Positions 12,501 to 23,008 of a stretch of DNA of 64,000 nucleotides are shown here, piece after piece (within the stretch, counting starts at the first letter, position 1; each line of letters starts with the position of its first letter). The position numbers were made by a program, and so were the translations under genes. The stretch is taken from assembly GCA_040437565.1 (NCBI GenBank), contig JBDOQK010000025.1, forward strand, positions 310,001-374,000, in the 5' to 3' direction. The DNA is from Albugo candida. Lineage: Eukaryota > Oomycota > Peronosporomycetes > Albuginales. The notes below the pieces were generated by a model. That model ran no database searches. It was not told where the DNA came from and was given only the letters and a program-made list of their open reading frames with translations.

Positions 12501-14515
12501 AGAAAGCCGCATGTAACTCACTAGAGGTACTGACCTCCTTGGAAGCCATTTGTGCAAGTCTCAGCACTCCATTGCAATCAGAAGAAGAATTGAGGCCGAT
12601 AACGCACACATTGCTCGACACGTATCTCCTTCCATCCCAAAGTGATTCCTATCAAATCGGTAAGTCGAAAATCTTCTTCCGGAAAGGAGTGTTGGAAGGA
12701 CTGGAAGAGATGAGAACGGCAAAGCTGAATGCTGCTGCTATTATTCTCCAACGATACGCGAAGAAATGGATGGCTCAAGCTCTTTTCCACACAACTCGTC
12801 GAGCAACAATCCGCATCCAAACTCTGTATCGATGCTTTACCGGCCGAAAATCGTATCTCCGACAGCGTATTTGCATCATTTTGATTCAGTCGCAAATTCG
12901 CTGCTACAACGCCCAAAAACTGCTCCGATGCAAACGTATAAATTATCGAGCGACTCAGATCCAAAAAGTGGTGAAAATGTATTTTACACGAAGTCGATAT
13001 CTGAAAATGATCCGAAAAGTGATTCAAATTCAAAGTTTAGTGCGTACGTTTCTATCGGTGCGTTCATTTGCGACTTTGAAAGAAAAAGCGCTTGAGGATG
13101 TCAAATTGGAGAATCAGATCCAATTTTTGAAGGAACGACTCGCTTTAGAACGGGAAGCTCGGATGGAATTAGAGCAACAAGCTTCACTGAGTCAACGCTC
13201 CTCTTTCCAAATGCGAAATGCTGAGGCGCTTGAGGGAGCAGAGTCGGTGATTGATCAATTACGACGCGAAAATGCAGCGTTGAAGGAAGCCAATGTGAAT
13301 ATCAAAGCCTTTAACGCTCAATTACGTAAGGAAAAAGAGGTCATGGAATGTGGAGTGTATGTGAATGGTGCGTCATTCGCAGCTGCGAATCAAAGAGCCA
13401 TCAAACTCGGTGAAGAAATTGAGCTCATGAAATCCGCACATAGCCGTATCAAAGCCACTCATCGAATTCTCAAAGGACAAAATATCGCCAGCACCGAGAA
13501 ACTCATCTCCGTTCAAAATGCTTCCCATCAATTCCGTCAAGAACGCGATATGCTCGCAGAAAGCGTACATCATCTGAGGACCCACAGCCATCAGCTCGAG
13601 AAGGAGAATGCCGATTTAGCCAGAGCGAATGCTCGCCTCCGACTGATACTCCGTCAAGATCCGGAATTAAGTCGAAGACATCGTGAGGAGGTTCCATATT
13701 TGACAAAACTCGCACATACTTTGCAAGCGGTCGATCACAAAGACACGCATATTCGAACAAATGAGAGCGCTTTGGAATTGAAATCCGATGAGAATGGAAG
13801 CAATGGATCGCCATCTGAAATCGCCAGTCCTCAGCTTTTACGATCTAAGTCAATCGGTTTAAGTGAAAATAACTCACCTCAGGAATTACGAGTGGAAAGA
13901 GTAAAAGCGAAGCGTGTGGTCAATCTTCACGATGTGGTCTCCGTCGTGGAGGATACCGATACCGTGAATGCCCATACGGATCAGAATGAAGCGGGTACGC
14001 TTGTTGGACCCACGAAATTGCGGCAGCCTACCGGTGAGGACGGCCCTATAATTGAACCTGAAAGGATAATGAGTCATCGAAACTCCAAAGTGAATGTGAG
14101 GGAGGAACCCTCAGTGCGATTTCGAGTGACTTTGGGCGTCGATCACTCGACAGAGGACTCATCTTCGCAGACTTCGTCTTCCGAAAGACATTCACTAACG
14201 TCGTTTTCGAGTAATTCTGGGCACGTACCTCGACTGCCGACAGACAATGGATTCAAACCCCCTCAGCCAAGCTATCGCAGTAATCATTCGGCCATGTCTC
14301 GACTTCAAAAAAGGAATTCCATGGGGAATATCGACTTTAATTTTGAACAAAATGGATCATCGCTGCAGACGTCACTGACGCGATCAATTAGCGGTGATAA
14401 AGGGCGTCACGGAAGGAATTCACGCGCACGTGAGAATCGGAATAAGGCGAAGAATCCGATGGTGCCGAGACGAGCAACGACGATTGGAATGGGAGGGAAA
14501 AGAATTGAATTGTAA
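9518..14515 (+). CDS. Myosin heavy chain with five IQ motifs and a coiled-coil tail
   Basis: There are three exons, 9518-9691, 9751-10185 and 10240-14515, with introns of 59 and 54 nt. Removing the two gap duplications leaves about 1,433 residues in one frame. The motor has an SH3-like start (VVWAEGTIV), P-loop GESGAGKT at about residue 164, switch I NDNSSRFGKY, switch II DIFGFEHFENNSFEQ and an actin-binding/converter part (VHYVRCIKPN, then QLRCAGIIEAIRIS). Five IQ-type motifs follow at about 12730-13070 (for example IILQRYAKKW and IRIQTLYRCF). Then comes a heptad-rich segment to about 13650 and a Ser/Thr-rich basic tail. I see no FYVE, MyTH4 or other named tail domain, so the class is left open. 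It is an actin-based ATPase motor, probably for cargo transport. FANCL lies upstream in divergent orientation. Confidence 0.93.
9766..10205 (+). repeat. Direct copy of 170 bp around an N gap in myosin exon 2 and intron 2
   Basis: 9766-9935 recurs as 10036-10205 across the gap at 9936-10035. Both copies contain the same exon end and GTATGT donor. Keeping one copy gives an exon 2 of exactly 55 codons, which supports an assembly artefact. Confidence 0.85.
11449..11974 (+). repeat. Direct copy of 213 bp around an N gap in the myosin motor
   Basis: 11449-11661 recurs as 11762-11974 with three or so silent-looking substitutions. The extra 313 nt would break the myosin frame, and dropping them restores it. 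Two unmerged alleles are the simplest reading. Confidence 0.87.
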
Positions 14516-14723
14516 GATGGCTTTGCAATTGCGCTGTATAGCAAATTTTAAAAAGAAAAAAATTGTATCGAAATCGTTGAGTAGCGTTGATTATTTAGAT
14601 ATGAACGCGTTTCGGTGTAGTGCAATCCTTGCTGCGATACGAGCATTTCAAAATTCCGTGCAGGAGAGCATAAATGCCGTCATTAGTAGGAGCGCTTTAT
14701 AAAGGTAGGTGCAGTACACACTT

Positions 14724-16355
14724 ATGATGAGAGACCACCAGCATCGGAAGGATAAGAAGCGCGATAAAAAGGCTCGAAAACGAAAGCGTTCGTCGAGTGA
14801 AAGCACAAGTAAGGTTCATGATGACCAGAAGGATCGTCGGCTGAAGAAAGAAAGCAAGAAAGCTGCGAAAATGCTCGCTACAATCGGCTATACGAATGAC
14901 ATAAATCCATTTGGCGACACGAATTTGACTGAGCCGTTTGTTTGGAGTAAGAAGAAAAAAGATCCTTCAAACGAAAGCAGCCGTAAGAAAACTTCAGGTG
15001 ATCGTATTAAGGAAATCCAGCAAGCAAGAGCACGACGCGAACAGCGCGAAGTAGAACGACAAGAAGCTGAGCGCTTGCGCAATGAAGAAATGCGACTTCG
15101 TGATGCCGAACAATTCGAAGACTGGCAGAAGAAAGAGGAGGAGTTTCATCTGCAACAAACGCAAGTCAGATCGCATTTGCGTATTCAGCAGCGCAGAGAG
15201 AAGCCGATCGACGCATTGGCTAAAAATCTACTCCTATTCACCCGGATTAGGCAAAATTCTGATCTTGACCTTGACAAAGTCGAGCTCTGTGAAATGAGGA
15301 GTCCGCATCACATCATTGAGCAGCTATCTTTAAAGGAACTTTTGGATTTGAAGGACAATATACAGGTGTACATTGAGCTTGAAGAGACAAACTCCCAATC
15401 TGTGGATTCGCAGGACGATCAAGCTTGGATCACAATGAAGAAAGAGTACTGGAAGCTGAGTATGCTGCTGTGCTGTGATCTCGTACGACGAAGAAATATG
15501 GTAACGGAGGAAAACGAAAGACGCGTGAATCCTCACGGTGCGATTCATGACTCGGTGTATGAGAATATCGTGGCCATGTTGAGTGCCAAGTGTCCAGAAG
15601 ACTTATGTTCACTGGCAAATGAGGTGACAGACACAATTGCAAGTGCAGAAAATAGTGTGGTAGGAATTGATGTGGAATACTGGGAGGAAGTAGCAAAGCA
15701 AATTCGAGTATTCCAAGCCCGAGCCAGGTTGATGCATATCCATACCGATATACTGAAAGAAATGAAAGTCTCAGAAAGTTCAAGTGTATACGAGGACGAC
15801 ACTGTACCCGTTGGAGACTTGAAGCGCGAGAAAGGAGAGGAACGGGATGTACTGGGACAATTGGTCGATAACAGCGGCAAAGCTCGTGAGTGGCTTCAAA
15901 TGGAAAAGGAGAAGCGTCTGGATGAGGAGGAAGAACCGATGGATGGAACTGAAGAAGTGAGAATCACAGAAATACCCAATTGGAGTGAAAAGTTTCGTCC
16001 ACGCAAACCGCGTTACTTCAATCGTGTCAAGACTGGATACGAATGGAACAAGTACAATCAGACACATTACGACCATGATAATCCTCCTCCAAAGGTGGTG
16101 CAAGGGTACAAATTCAATCTTTTTTATCCGGATTTGATTGACGCAACCAACGCTCCCCGATTTTACCTCGAAAAAACAAATAGTCCGGAATTCTGTATCA
16201 TTCGTTTTAGTGCTGGACCTCCATACTTTGATATTGCATTCAAAATTGTGAATCGCGAGTGGGAATATTCGCATAAACGTGGGTTCAAAAGCGTGTTTGA
16301 ACGTGGCATTCTCCATCTTTACTTCAACTTCAAGCGGCATCGATATCGTCGGTAG
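14724..16355 (+). CDS. CACTIN: Cactin
   Basis: A single exon encodes about 543 residues. The lysine/arginine-rich start (DKKRDKKARKRKR) is followed by ATIGYTNDINPFGDTNL and FVWSKKKK, a charged helical region, and the cactin mid-domain. The strongly conserved cactin C terminus is complete: RPRKPRYFNRVKTGYEWNKY, HYDHDNPPPKVVQGYKFN and FERGILHLYFNFKRHRYRR. Cactin is a spliceosome-associated protein needed for splicing fidelity and is nuclear. The frame is open to a GTG at 14709, but ATG at 14724 is the first real start, with a second ATG directly after it. It is shorter than animal cactins (about 750 residues), mainly at the N terminus. Confidence 0.92.
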   Translation: MMRDHQHRKDKKRDKKARKRKRSSSESTSKVHDDQKDRRLKKESKKAAKMLATIGYTNDINPFGDTNLTEPFVWSKKKKDPSNESSRKKTSGDRIKEIQQARARREQREVERQEAERLRNEEMRLRDAEQFEDWQKKEEEFHLQQTQVRSHLRIQQRREKPIDALAKNLLLFTRIRQNSDLDLDKVELCEMRSPHHIIEQLSLKELLDLKDNIQVYIELEETNSQSVDSQDDQAWITMKKEYWKLSMLLCCDLVRRRNMVTEENERRVNPHGAIHDSVYENIVAMLSAKCPEDLCSLANEVTDTIASAENSVVGIDVEYWEEVAKQIRVFQARARLMHIHTDILKEMKVSESSSVYEDDTVPVGDLKREKGEERDVLGQLVDNSGKAREWLQMEKEKRLDEEEEPMDGTEEVRITEIPNWSEKFRPRKPRYFNRVKTGYEWNKYNQTHYDHDNPPPKVVQGYKFNLFYPDLIDATNAPRFYLEKTNSPEFCIIRFSAGPPYFDIAFKIVNREWEYSHKRGFKSVFERGILHLYFNFKRHRYRR

Positions 16356-17103
16356 TTGTCGGGTATATCGTGTCACGTTAATAGATTTTTTTTGTTGGAT
16401 AAGAATTATAAAGTCTGTTATCAATGTTATACGCACTTTACGGGGTAACAATGCAGCTATTGCATCAGGAGATGAGCATGTTATATTACAAACGGTATTG
16501 ATTCATGGTATGTCAAAGTCGTCGTTTTGACTCATCATCACGTTACTTTAGCTGACATCAATGTTGTTATCCACCACCGCGTTGTTTTTATTCACCAAAG
16601 TAGTCGCGTCAGTCAAGACATTACTGGAAGCAGTAGGCTCTTGCCCTTTCATCACTTGTGCTGTTGTAGGACCCGTAATACTAACTTATGCGCTTGTCAC
16701 AGCAAGGAGAGCCGCAAGTGGAATTAATTTCGATGGCTTTTGCATTTTTTATGTGAAGAGCAACTGTGTTGAGGTATGAGGGCAGGCTGATACGTATTCG
16801 TTTTGCAACAGTTGTGGAAATTGCTCCAAAATTTCCGGAAAAGGGAAATTTCACAAAAAGAAATCTCGACTGTCACAAGGTTGCTTCCAAGAAGCGTGGA
16901 ATTAGGAATTGTATTCGATAATTGATGAGTTGGAGTTTGGACTGAATTGTAGCAATACAGAAATCTGACGCTAAAAAAACTGTATCACTTAGACAACGTC
17001 CGTGAGTCTATATAGTTCCGATGTAATCAATAGCACTTCTCAGTAGTTGTGACTACCCGCAATTCAAATAGTGTTGTTCTGATACGAAGTTACAGGATAG
17101 GAC
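16356..17103. other. Intergenic stretch with one doubtful small hydrophobic ORF (16561-16779, +)
   Basis: Between the cactin stop and the next gene I see only one candidate, an ATG at 16561 with 72 codons. It has two hydrophobic stretches (LLSTTALFLF and FITCAVVGPVILTYALV) and could be a small membrane protein. No family is recognised and no splice partner closes in frame, so it may be chance. Confidence 0.25.
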
Positions 17104-17874
17104 CTAATCCGAGCTTACGCTTTCACTTGACTTTGCGGCGTAAAATAAGTTCCACTGCTGCCGTTCTTCTCGTTTTTCTTCTTTTTTTATCGCGTCTACA
17201 ACAACAAAATGGGTAAGAATGCATTCAAACCAAAATTCTTACGTACATGATTGTGCATCGACGCGAAGATCATCTGCTTTCTTCTTCATCCTTTCGATCG
17301 CAATCGAGATTTCCGTCATATATGCCGCTATTCTGTCAATTTTCTGAGCATAAGCGGTAGATTTCGTCATGGTACATTCTATTTTCTCAATGCACTCGTT
17401 CTCAAGAAGCTCCACGTTGCGTGTTGAAATGTTCGACAGTAATTCCTATCAAAGCGTCTCAATACGTCACATTATACGCACAATTCCACCAGCCTTTTGA
17501 TTTTCCATAAGCTCCTGAATGCGTTCAATTGCTGTTTCCATCGAAGGCCGAATTTTCTGCATCATAGCTTTTTGGATCATACAGAGTCCATCCAATGATC
17601 CCGAAAGTAAACGAGATTTTACTTCTTTCCACATTTCCTCATTCTCATCGTCAGACGCTTCCTTTCGTTCATCACTTGGTATTGAGTCCTCTTGATTTTC
17701 CTCATCTGATTCGGCTCCTTCTGAATCGACTTTCGACGCTGAATGTTCACGGGCTGTAAAATCAGACCATGTGACATCATCACTGAATCATCAAAGCCTC
17801 TATACGATACCTTCATCGCTCTCTTCTTCGCTATCTTCACCAACGATGACCCGGTTACCAGTGACGGCACTCAT
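17104..17874 (-). CDS. Small acidic coiled-coil protein, possibly a BLOC-1-type subunit
   Basis: Hand splicing gives four exons: complement(17874..17811, 17753..17482, 17445..17247, 17195..17104), about 208 residues. Introns one and three are 57 and 51 nt with good borders (GTATCG...TTTTACAG and GTACGTAAG...TTGTAG). Intron two would be only 36 nt, the only placement I find that keeps frame. The N-terminal half is Asp/Glu/Ser-rich. The C-terminal half is helical with heptads (AQKIDRIAAYMTEISIAIER, then KKKADDLR). That pattern resembles BLOC1S4/cappuccino, which acts in lysosome-related organelle biogenesis, but the likeness is weak. The existence of a gene here is well supported by splice-frame agreement; the name is a guess. 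Confidence 0.6.
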
Positions 17875-18122
17875 TATCAGATCGCTTTAACCAATCACGG
17901 AGGCCGGACGCTCACTCAATTGCACACATGCTGTCGGCACACTGACTCAAAACCTGTAGCAATCCATTTTTGTTCTACTTTTATGAACTAAAACTTCTCA
18001 ACTCTTGATGAAAGTGAGGCCATAGGCAACGTGTCACAGATTTAGGTCATTCAGAGTTCAGAGAAGAGTGAGACCATCATTGTACAAAAAAAAAGCACTT
18101 AAGTGGAATTACAAAATCGTTA

Positions 18123-18980
18123 TTAGCATGCATTCTCCTTTCCCGGAGTTGGTTCGTTTTGTTCACCTTCGGGATTCCCTTCTGAAGGTGAGGGTTCTTC
18201 CTTCTTCCCGCCACCGCCTTCCTTCTTTCCACCACCGCCTTCCTTCTTACAATCTTTCGTGCTTTCGGATGTGAGAATTGCGGTTATCTCCACAGGTTTT
18301 TCGGCGGGATACCTGCAGCAAGGATCATTCAACAATTGACCATACGCGATGCCATTCTCTGACTTTAAGGGACAAAATTCTGCCCAGCTGTGATTCGCTT
18401 CCGCAAACGCGTCACCAAAGGCAGTGACTTCATGATCCTCACCTTTGTGAGCCAATTNNNNNNNNNNNNNNNNNNNNNNNNNNNNNNNNNNNNNNNNNNN
18501 NNNNNNNNNNNNNNNNNNNNNNNNNNNNNNNNNNNNNNNNNNNNNNNNNNNNNNNNNAGTTGGTTCGTTTTGTTCACCTTCGGGATTCCCTTCTGAAGGT
18601 GAGGGTTCTTCCTTCTTCCCGCCACCGCCTTCCTTCTTTCCACCACCGCCTTCCTTCTTACAATCTTTCGTGCTTTCGGATGTGAGAATTGCGGTTATCT
18701 CCACAGGTTTTTCGGCGGGATACCTGCAGCAAGGATCATTCAACAATTGACCATACGCGATGCCATTCTCTGACTTTAAGGGACAAAATTCTGCCCAGCT
18801 GTGATTCGCTTCCGCAAACGCGTCACCAAAGGCAGTGACTTCATGATCCTCACCTTTGTGAGCCAATTCTTCAACTAATTGGCTGTTTGGGAACAACTCT
18901 ACATACTTTGCCCAGGCTGCTGTGTTGCTAATCGCGCACAAAGCGCATACTGCTAGTAAGACACTTTTATGAAAAGCCAT
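18123..18980 (-). CDS. Secreted cysteine-containing protein with GGGGKKE repeats (candidate effector)
   Basis: The start at 18980 (MAFHKSVLLAVCALCAI) begins a clear signal peptide with likely cleavage after NTAAWA. After one copy of a gap duplication is removed (411 nt, in frame) the protein has about 148 residues. The mature part has FCPLKSEN, a CCRYPAEKP pair of cysteines and a single DCKK, then a low-complexity tail with two GGGGKKE units and Pro/Glu/Asn-rich sequence ending KENAC. No domain is recognised. Size, secretion signal and disordered tail fit a secreted virulence-type or cell-surface protein, which is inference only. The longer frame upstream to 19043 would bury the signal peptide, so the internal ATG was preferred. 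Confidence 0.72.
   Translation of the reverse strand: MAFHKSVLLAVCALCAISNTAAWAKYVELFPNSQLVEELAHKGEDHEVTAFGDAFAEANHSWAEFCPLKSENGIAYGQLLNDPCCRYPAEKPVEITAILTSESTKDCKKEGGGGKKEGGGGKKEEPSPSEGNPEGEQNEPTXXXXXXXXXXXXXXXXXXXXXXXXXXXXXXXXXXLAHKGEDHEVTAFGDAFAEANHSWAEFCPLKSENGIAYGQLLNDPCCRYPAEKPVEITAILTSESTKDCKKEGGGGKKEGGGGKKEEPSPSEGNPEGEQNEPTPGKENAC
18147..18868 (-). repeat. Direct copy of 311 bp around an N gap in the secreted-protein gene
   Basis: 18147-18457 recurs as 18558-18868 across the gap at 18458-18557. The copies appear identical. Because 411 nt is a multiple of three the duplication passes as one long protein with two identical halves. Given the same pattern at other gaps this is an assembly artefact, not a repeat protein. 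Confidence 0.82.
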
Positions 18981-19251
18981 CGACCTCTTCTTTAAGTGCT
19001 TGACACTTTTATAAATGAGAGTTGTGCAAAGCGCAACCGTCATGCACGTGATGATCTGTCATTCCCCTCATCTCGTGTAAATGACGTAGAGGCTGGTAAT
19101 AGTAGTCATCACATACGTGGCAAGGTACCCGTAACCTTCCGGGTGACTCAAACATTCTATCTTTCTGAGTCGAAGATCCGTTTTTCTTAAATGCGCATGC
19201 CCCATATTGTAGTCAAGAGCTGATAGTAGAAAAATGTGGGGTAGTGCCAGC

Positions 19252-20304
19252 TCATAACGCCACGAATGAAAGCGTCTTATATTGAGAGATGATAGATGGT
19301 GTAAAAGAAAGCGAACATTCCATCAGTCTTTGGTGTATGGACTTTACATTCACAGTCTGTAAGTAGCGTTCCATAAGATCACTATTTTGGCGGTGCTCAT
19401 CACATCCTCTACGGATTTGTATTGTTTCGAGGATGGAAATGGGTATTGAAAAGGAGTATAACACTGTCGGTCCATTCATTTCGTTGAAAATGCATTCTCT
19501 ACGCAAAGACATTTGTTAGTCAAATTAGAGGGAGAAAGCGTCTGAAAAGAGTTCATACCGACAACCGACGTCTAGTAAGAGGAGAGGACACATACTGAGA
19601 CAATTGTGGTCTGACGTTGAGTCTAGATAATACACGGCCGGATAATTCAGTATCAATCCTGCTAAGGTGCACAGCCCGAGTCCGTGTGTGTCCTTCTGGT
19701 CAAAGCGAAAAATGTTACGAAGCTGCCTCTTGTGCCCCAGCAAATCACTGCACAACTTTTGAATGACACTTTTGATCTTTTCAAATACAATTGGATGCTC
19801 TGCGACAGAGAGAAGCTGTGGGGAACCGCAGACAGCACGTGCGTCCATTAATATAATGTCTTTAAAGTCGAGAAAGAGACTTTGCCATTTAAAAAGGACA
19901 AAGTGCATCACATTGATTAAAAAGTAATCTAGATCCAGCTGCAAGATGACGATTTTTTGTAAGCGGTATCGCTTTGTAATTCGGATAATTATCTTTTGAA
20001 GAATGGACGTTTCCGGTACAAAACCATCCAATAGGCACGATACTCGCAGTCCACAGCCAACACAACATATATTCGTTGCCAATGCTGACGCAGAAGACCG
20101 AATTCTCCTGGTTTTATGTCTTGACAGTCTTCGTTCGCTACTTTTTATAATTTCGAGAATATCATTTGCGATAGCTTTGTATTGACGCAGAATTTGAGCA
20201 GAATTTGCAGGTACAGGGAGCATGCAGCAGTACAGTTGGTACGACTGTCGCGATGTCAGTGCAAGCGACCACGTGTCGTCATAAAGCAAGTACTCGTGCA
20301 CCCT
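19252..20304 (-). CDS. C1orf74/DUF4504-like protein (5' end lost in a gap)
   Basis: There are two exons, complement(<20304..19559, 19498..19252), joined by a 60-nt intron (GTATGAAC...TTTGCGTAG) that restores frame; about 331 residues are visible. The N terminus lies in or beyond the gap at 20305-20404. The block TLAGLILNYPAVYYLDS followed by NCLSMCPLLLLDV and then LYSFSIPISILETI resembles the conserved core of the UPF0739/C1orf74 family, whose function is unknown. An internal segment with RITKRYRLQKIVILQLD and IILMDARAVCGSPQLL precedes it. The family call comes from memory of that motif only, so it is moderate. Two small secreted-protein genes lie on either side on the same strand. Confidence 0.55.
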
Positions 20305-20432
20305 NNNNNNNNNNNNNNNNNNNNNNNNNNNNNNNNNNNNNNNNNNNNNNNNNNNNNNNNNNNNNNNNNNNNNNNNNNNNNNNNNNNNNNNNNNNNNNNN
20401 NNNNAGAATACAAATGTGAAAAAATGATGCAA

Positions 20433-20861
20433 TCAACGGAGTTTTTTCTTTTGCTTGATGACTATGGTTCCGTTAACGCTGTCTTTCGACATGCAGGGAG
20501 GAGCTCCCTCAATACCACTTGGATTCCAAACGCATCCTGTTTGACAAGAGCAGCCAAGAGCTTCAGGAAACGTTGAACATCGGAAAATCTCTTTAATCTG
20601 ATCTGTTTGCTGGGTCAGCCATACATCAATATTACTACTTAGAAGAATTGGAGGCAGTCCACCGCATAGTTGTAATCCTTGTACAACACCAGGGCCATCC
20701 ATACCTCCATTTGGGAAAGGGAAGTGCAAATTTTCTTGAGTGCCATCGGTAGTCGTAGCCTGAGTGTTGTCAGGGATGGCAAATTGAGTGTTGATCGCGG
20801 GTAATGCAGCCATCAATGCGATTGTGGGCAAGAAAGTTCGAGAGTTGGAGGAGAAAACCAT
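20433..20861 (-). CDS. Small secreted cysteine-rich protein (candidate effector)
   Basis: A single exon encodes 142 residues from ATG at 20861. The N terminus (about 27 residues, including FLPTIALMAALPAINT) looks like a signal peptide. A Thr/Asn-rich spacer follows, then a compact C-terminal domain with about six cysteines: LQLCGGLPPILLSSN, FRCSTF, LGCSCQTGCVW and PPCMSK. The even spacing suggests disulphide bonds. The last residues are basic (KQKKKLR). I recognise no family. Its size and make-up are typical of oomycete secreted effectors or apoplastic proteins, which is inference. Confidence 0.68.
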   Translation of the reverse strand: MVFSSNSRTFLPTIALMAALPAINTQFAIPDNTQATTTDGTQENLHFPFPNGGMDGPGVVQGLQLCGGLPPILLSSNIDVWLTQQTDQIKEIFRCSTFPEALGCSCQTGCVWNPSGIEGAPPCMSKDSVNGTIVIKQKKKLR

Positions 20862-21247
20862 TTGACTTTACTCAAACAAGTAAGTTGAGCTTGGAAAGGT
20901 TAAATTAAATATGAACTCTAGCGGTACAAAATGAAAAGCCGATTGACTTGATTTATTTTCGTGCGATCATTACAATCCGCAAAGGATATCGGCAAATCAA
21001 GTGTCGCATGCACGTGTATCGTTGGATTGAATACACGACAATCATACTCGCTACGTCGTTACATTGGGGGAATGAAAACGTTGTCGCATTGAAGACTTCC
21101 GCTGAGCATTTGCGACGACACCACAATAAGAATATGTATATATTACACAAAACTGCCAAACATTATGGTTTATTCGTAATGAGTCCGTGTTTGTATATCG
21201 TTATTAATATTATATTCACGCTCAAATACAAGTCTCTGGTGATTGCG
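20862..21247. other. Intergenic region before MED7
   Basis: These 386 bp separate a divergent pair. The MED7 frame stays open upstream to about 20948, but that extension does not resemble MED7. It is probably 5' leader and promoter, and I see nothing else. Confidence 0.4.
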
Positions 21248-22166
21248 ATGACAGATGAAGAAGCCTCAGCCGGACCCGAGATCGTGTCAGAGTTTCCACC
21301 ACCACCAGCCTTCTTCTCATTATACCAAGTAGATAATGCAGATGCGCCTCTACCACCCGATCCTATGGCGCCGAATTATCACATGTTCGGCACACCGTAC
21401 TCGACAAAAGACATTGTTCCGGATCTACTTCCAGATGACTCCAAGAAATTATATTTGCCTACTTTGTCCACACAAGATCCAAAAGAACAATCCATTGACT
21501 ACAGAGCACAACTCAAAAAGTATATAGCGCGCTTTTTATGCTCTATTCTTGCTCACCGCCTGAGTTATAGACTAAATCGCTCTCTTCTTGCAAATTGCAT
21601 TCAGCTGCTCGATGTGTTGATACGAAATCCAAAGCTTTTCAAGTAATTGGCAATTCATTGATTTTGATGATATAATTTATTTTACGGTACTTTATAAGCG
21701 AAAAAGTGGATGATTTGGAACTCCTTTTCGTTAATATGCACAACTTGATCAATAAATTCCGACCGCATCAGGTACTTGTACATGATTCAGTCTTTTATTT
21801 CGCAAATTTACGCGTCTTTTTCGCATGGAAAGGCACGAGAACACATTATACTAATGCTTCAAAGTCAAATTGAAGAAAAACAAGCAGCGATCAGCGATTT
21901 TAGACGGTGAGAGTGCATCGAGTATCTATTCAGCGCAATTGATGGTAGTAATGGGCTGCTGCAGTGTCCTGGAAGAGTCTCGAGAACAAGTGGAACATGC
22001 ACACAGCGCCTTGGATTTTGATACTCAACCAGCTACAATTTGTGCTGACGTATCTATCAAGGAGGAGGTACAAGAAATGGAGCAAATTAAGGTAGAACCT
22101 CAACATTTACCTTGTACGGAGACGACGGGAACCGAACCAATCGACTCCAAAATGAGAGTGCGTTAA
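21248..22166 (+). CDS. MED7: Mediator complex subunit 7
   Basis: There are four exons, 21248-21642, 21699-21771, 21833-21906 and 21965-22166, with introns of 56, 61 and 58 nt; all joins are in frame and give 247 residues (human MED7 is 233). The MED7 signature is present: FPPPPAFFSLYQ at the start, then YRAQLKKYIARFL, LLANCIQLLDVLIRNP, and after splicing KVDDLELLFVNMHNLINKF and RPHQAREHIILMLQSQIEEK. MED7 pairs with MED21 in the middle module that links activators to RNA polymerase II. If exon three were read through, the protein would end after ISDFRR; splicing instead adds a 67-residue acidic tail containing IKEE and IKVEP, both fitting the SUMO consensus psi-K-x-E. Confidence 0.9.
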
Positions 22167-22385
22167 GCTGTCTTTATTTTTTATGGTACTACTCCGTTTG
22201 CTTTAGACTCTGAATGTAATTCAACAGCGTCAGGATCAGTTTTTTAAAAACCTGCAGTGTTTGATAGCGAAATAAATGACAAGAACAAGTGCCAACGTCT
22301 TTTGTGTGAACGATACAATGGTTGAAATATATTGTGGCAAACAATAATCTATTAGATATGATTTAAATAGGAGTTTAATCTGAGT

Positions 22386-22550
22386 TTATTCACAAGTTTT
22401 GACAGAGCCTACTTCTTCTAGAGGATCTTGCTCAAAGTCACCGAGCCACCACTGAATGCTCTTCTTCGCACAACAATAGCTCTTGACAGCTTTGGGACCG
22501 ACTCGTGAACGACATAGCGGGCAATGGAATTGGAATAATAGCCATTCAAA
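22386..22550 (-). pseudogene. 3' fragment of a PX-RING gene, cut by an N gap
   Basis: The frame reads FEWLLFQFHCPLCRSRVG through to a stop and matches the end of the intact PX-RING gene at 35074-35973. The same fragment occurs in opposite orientation at 46328-46489. The 5' part is missing beyond the gap at 22551-22650, so whether a full gene existed cannot be seen here. The second half of a RING finger alone would not fold. Confidence 0.7.
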
Positions 22551-22739
22551 NNNNNNNNNNNNNNNNNNNNNNNNNNNNNNNNNNNNNNNNNNNNNNNNNN
22601 NNNNNNNNNNNNNNNNNNNNNNNNNNNNNNNNNNNNNNNNNNNNNNNNNNAATGCCTACATCATTCGTAGTCTTCTGTACAGACTATTTGTATAGACGAA
22701 TGTACCAAATCCCGCAAAAAGCACATATGTGATCAGTGC

Positions 22740-22960
22740 TAATAGCAACGATACAAATTTTGCCGGTACCACCTCAGCGCACAAATACAGCGAACAACGA
22801 CATAGATGTCGTCACATCGCAACGAAATGATGCCAAATTCTCGACTTTGGATACTTCAAGGCACAATTTCTTACAATGACACGAGATATGGGTCACTGAT
22901 GGCCTTACATTTGAACGGTTGTGAGCTCGTAAGTTTTTTTAAGGAGTTTACTGTGTTTGA
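22740..22960. repeat. Dispersed upstream module shared with 25680-25880 and about 39710-39800
   Basis: Related wording occurs at the three sites: CGCAAATACAGCGA(T/A)CAACGA near 22780 and 25710; TGCAATGTGACGACATG near 25810 (AGCAATGTGACGACATG near 39720); and GGTTGTGA ends. At 22.8 and 25.7 kb it lies just ahead of a phosphatase-like gene or relic, so it probably travelled with that duplicated unit. Confidence 0.5.
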
Positions 22961-23008
22961 AGATTGTAAGTCTCATTTCCGAAGTTGCATCTCTTTACCC
23001 CTGCAAGC

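Noticed and set aside
14709-14723. GTG start for cactin
   Set aside because: ATG at 14724 is the first ordinary start and the extra five residues have no support.
18123-19043. Secreted protein made of two identical halves
   Set aside because: The halves are separated by exactly 100 N and identical at DNA level, the same pattern as gaps in myosin where frame proves an artefact.
20948-21247. 100-residue N-terminal extension of MED7
   Set aside because: The frame is open, but MED7 proteins begin near the FPPPP block, and the ATG at 21248 gives the normal length.
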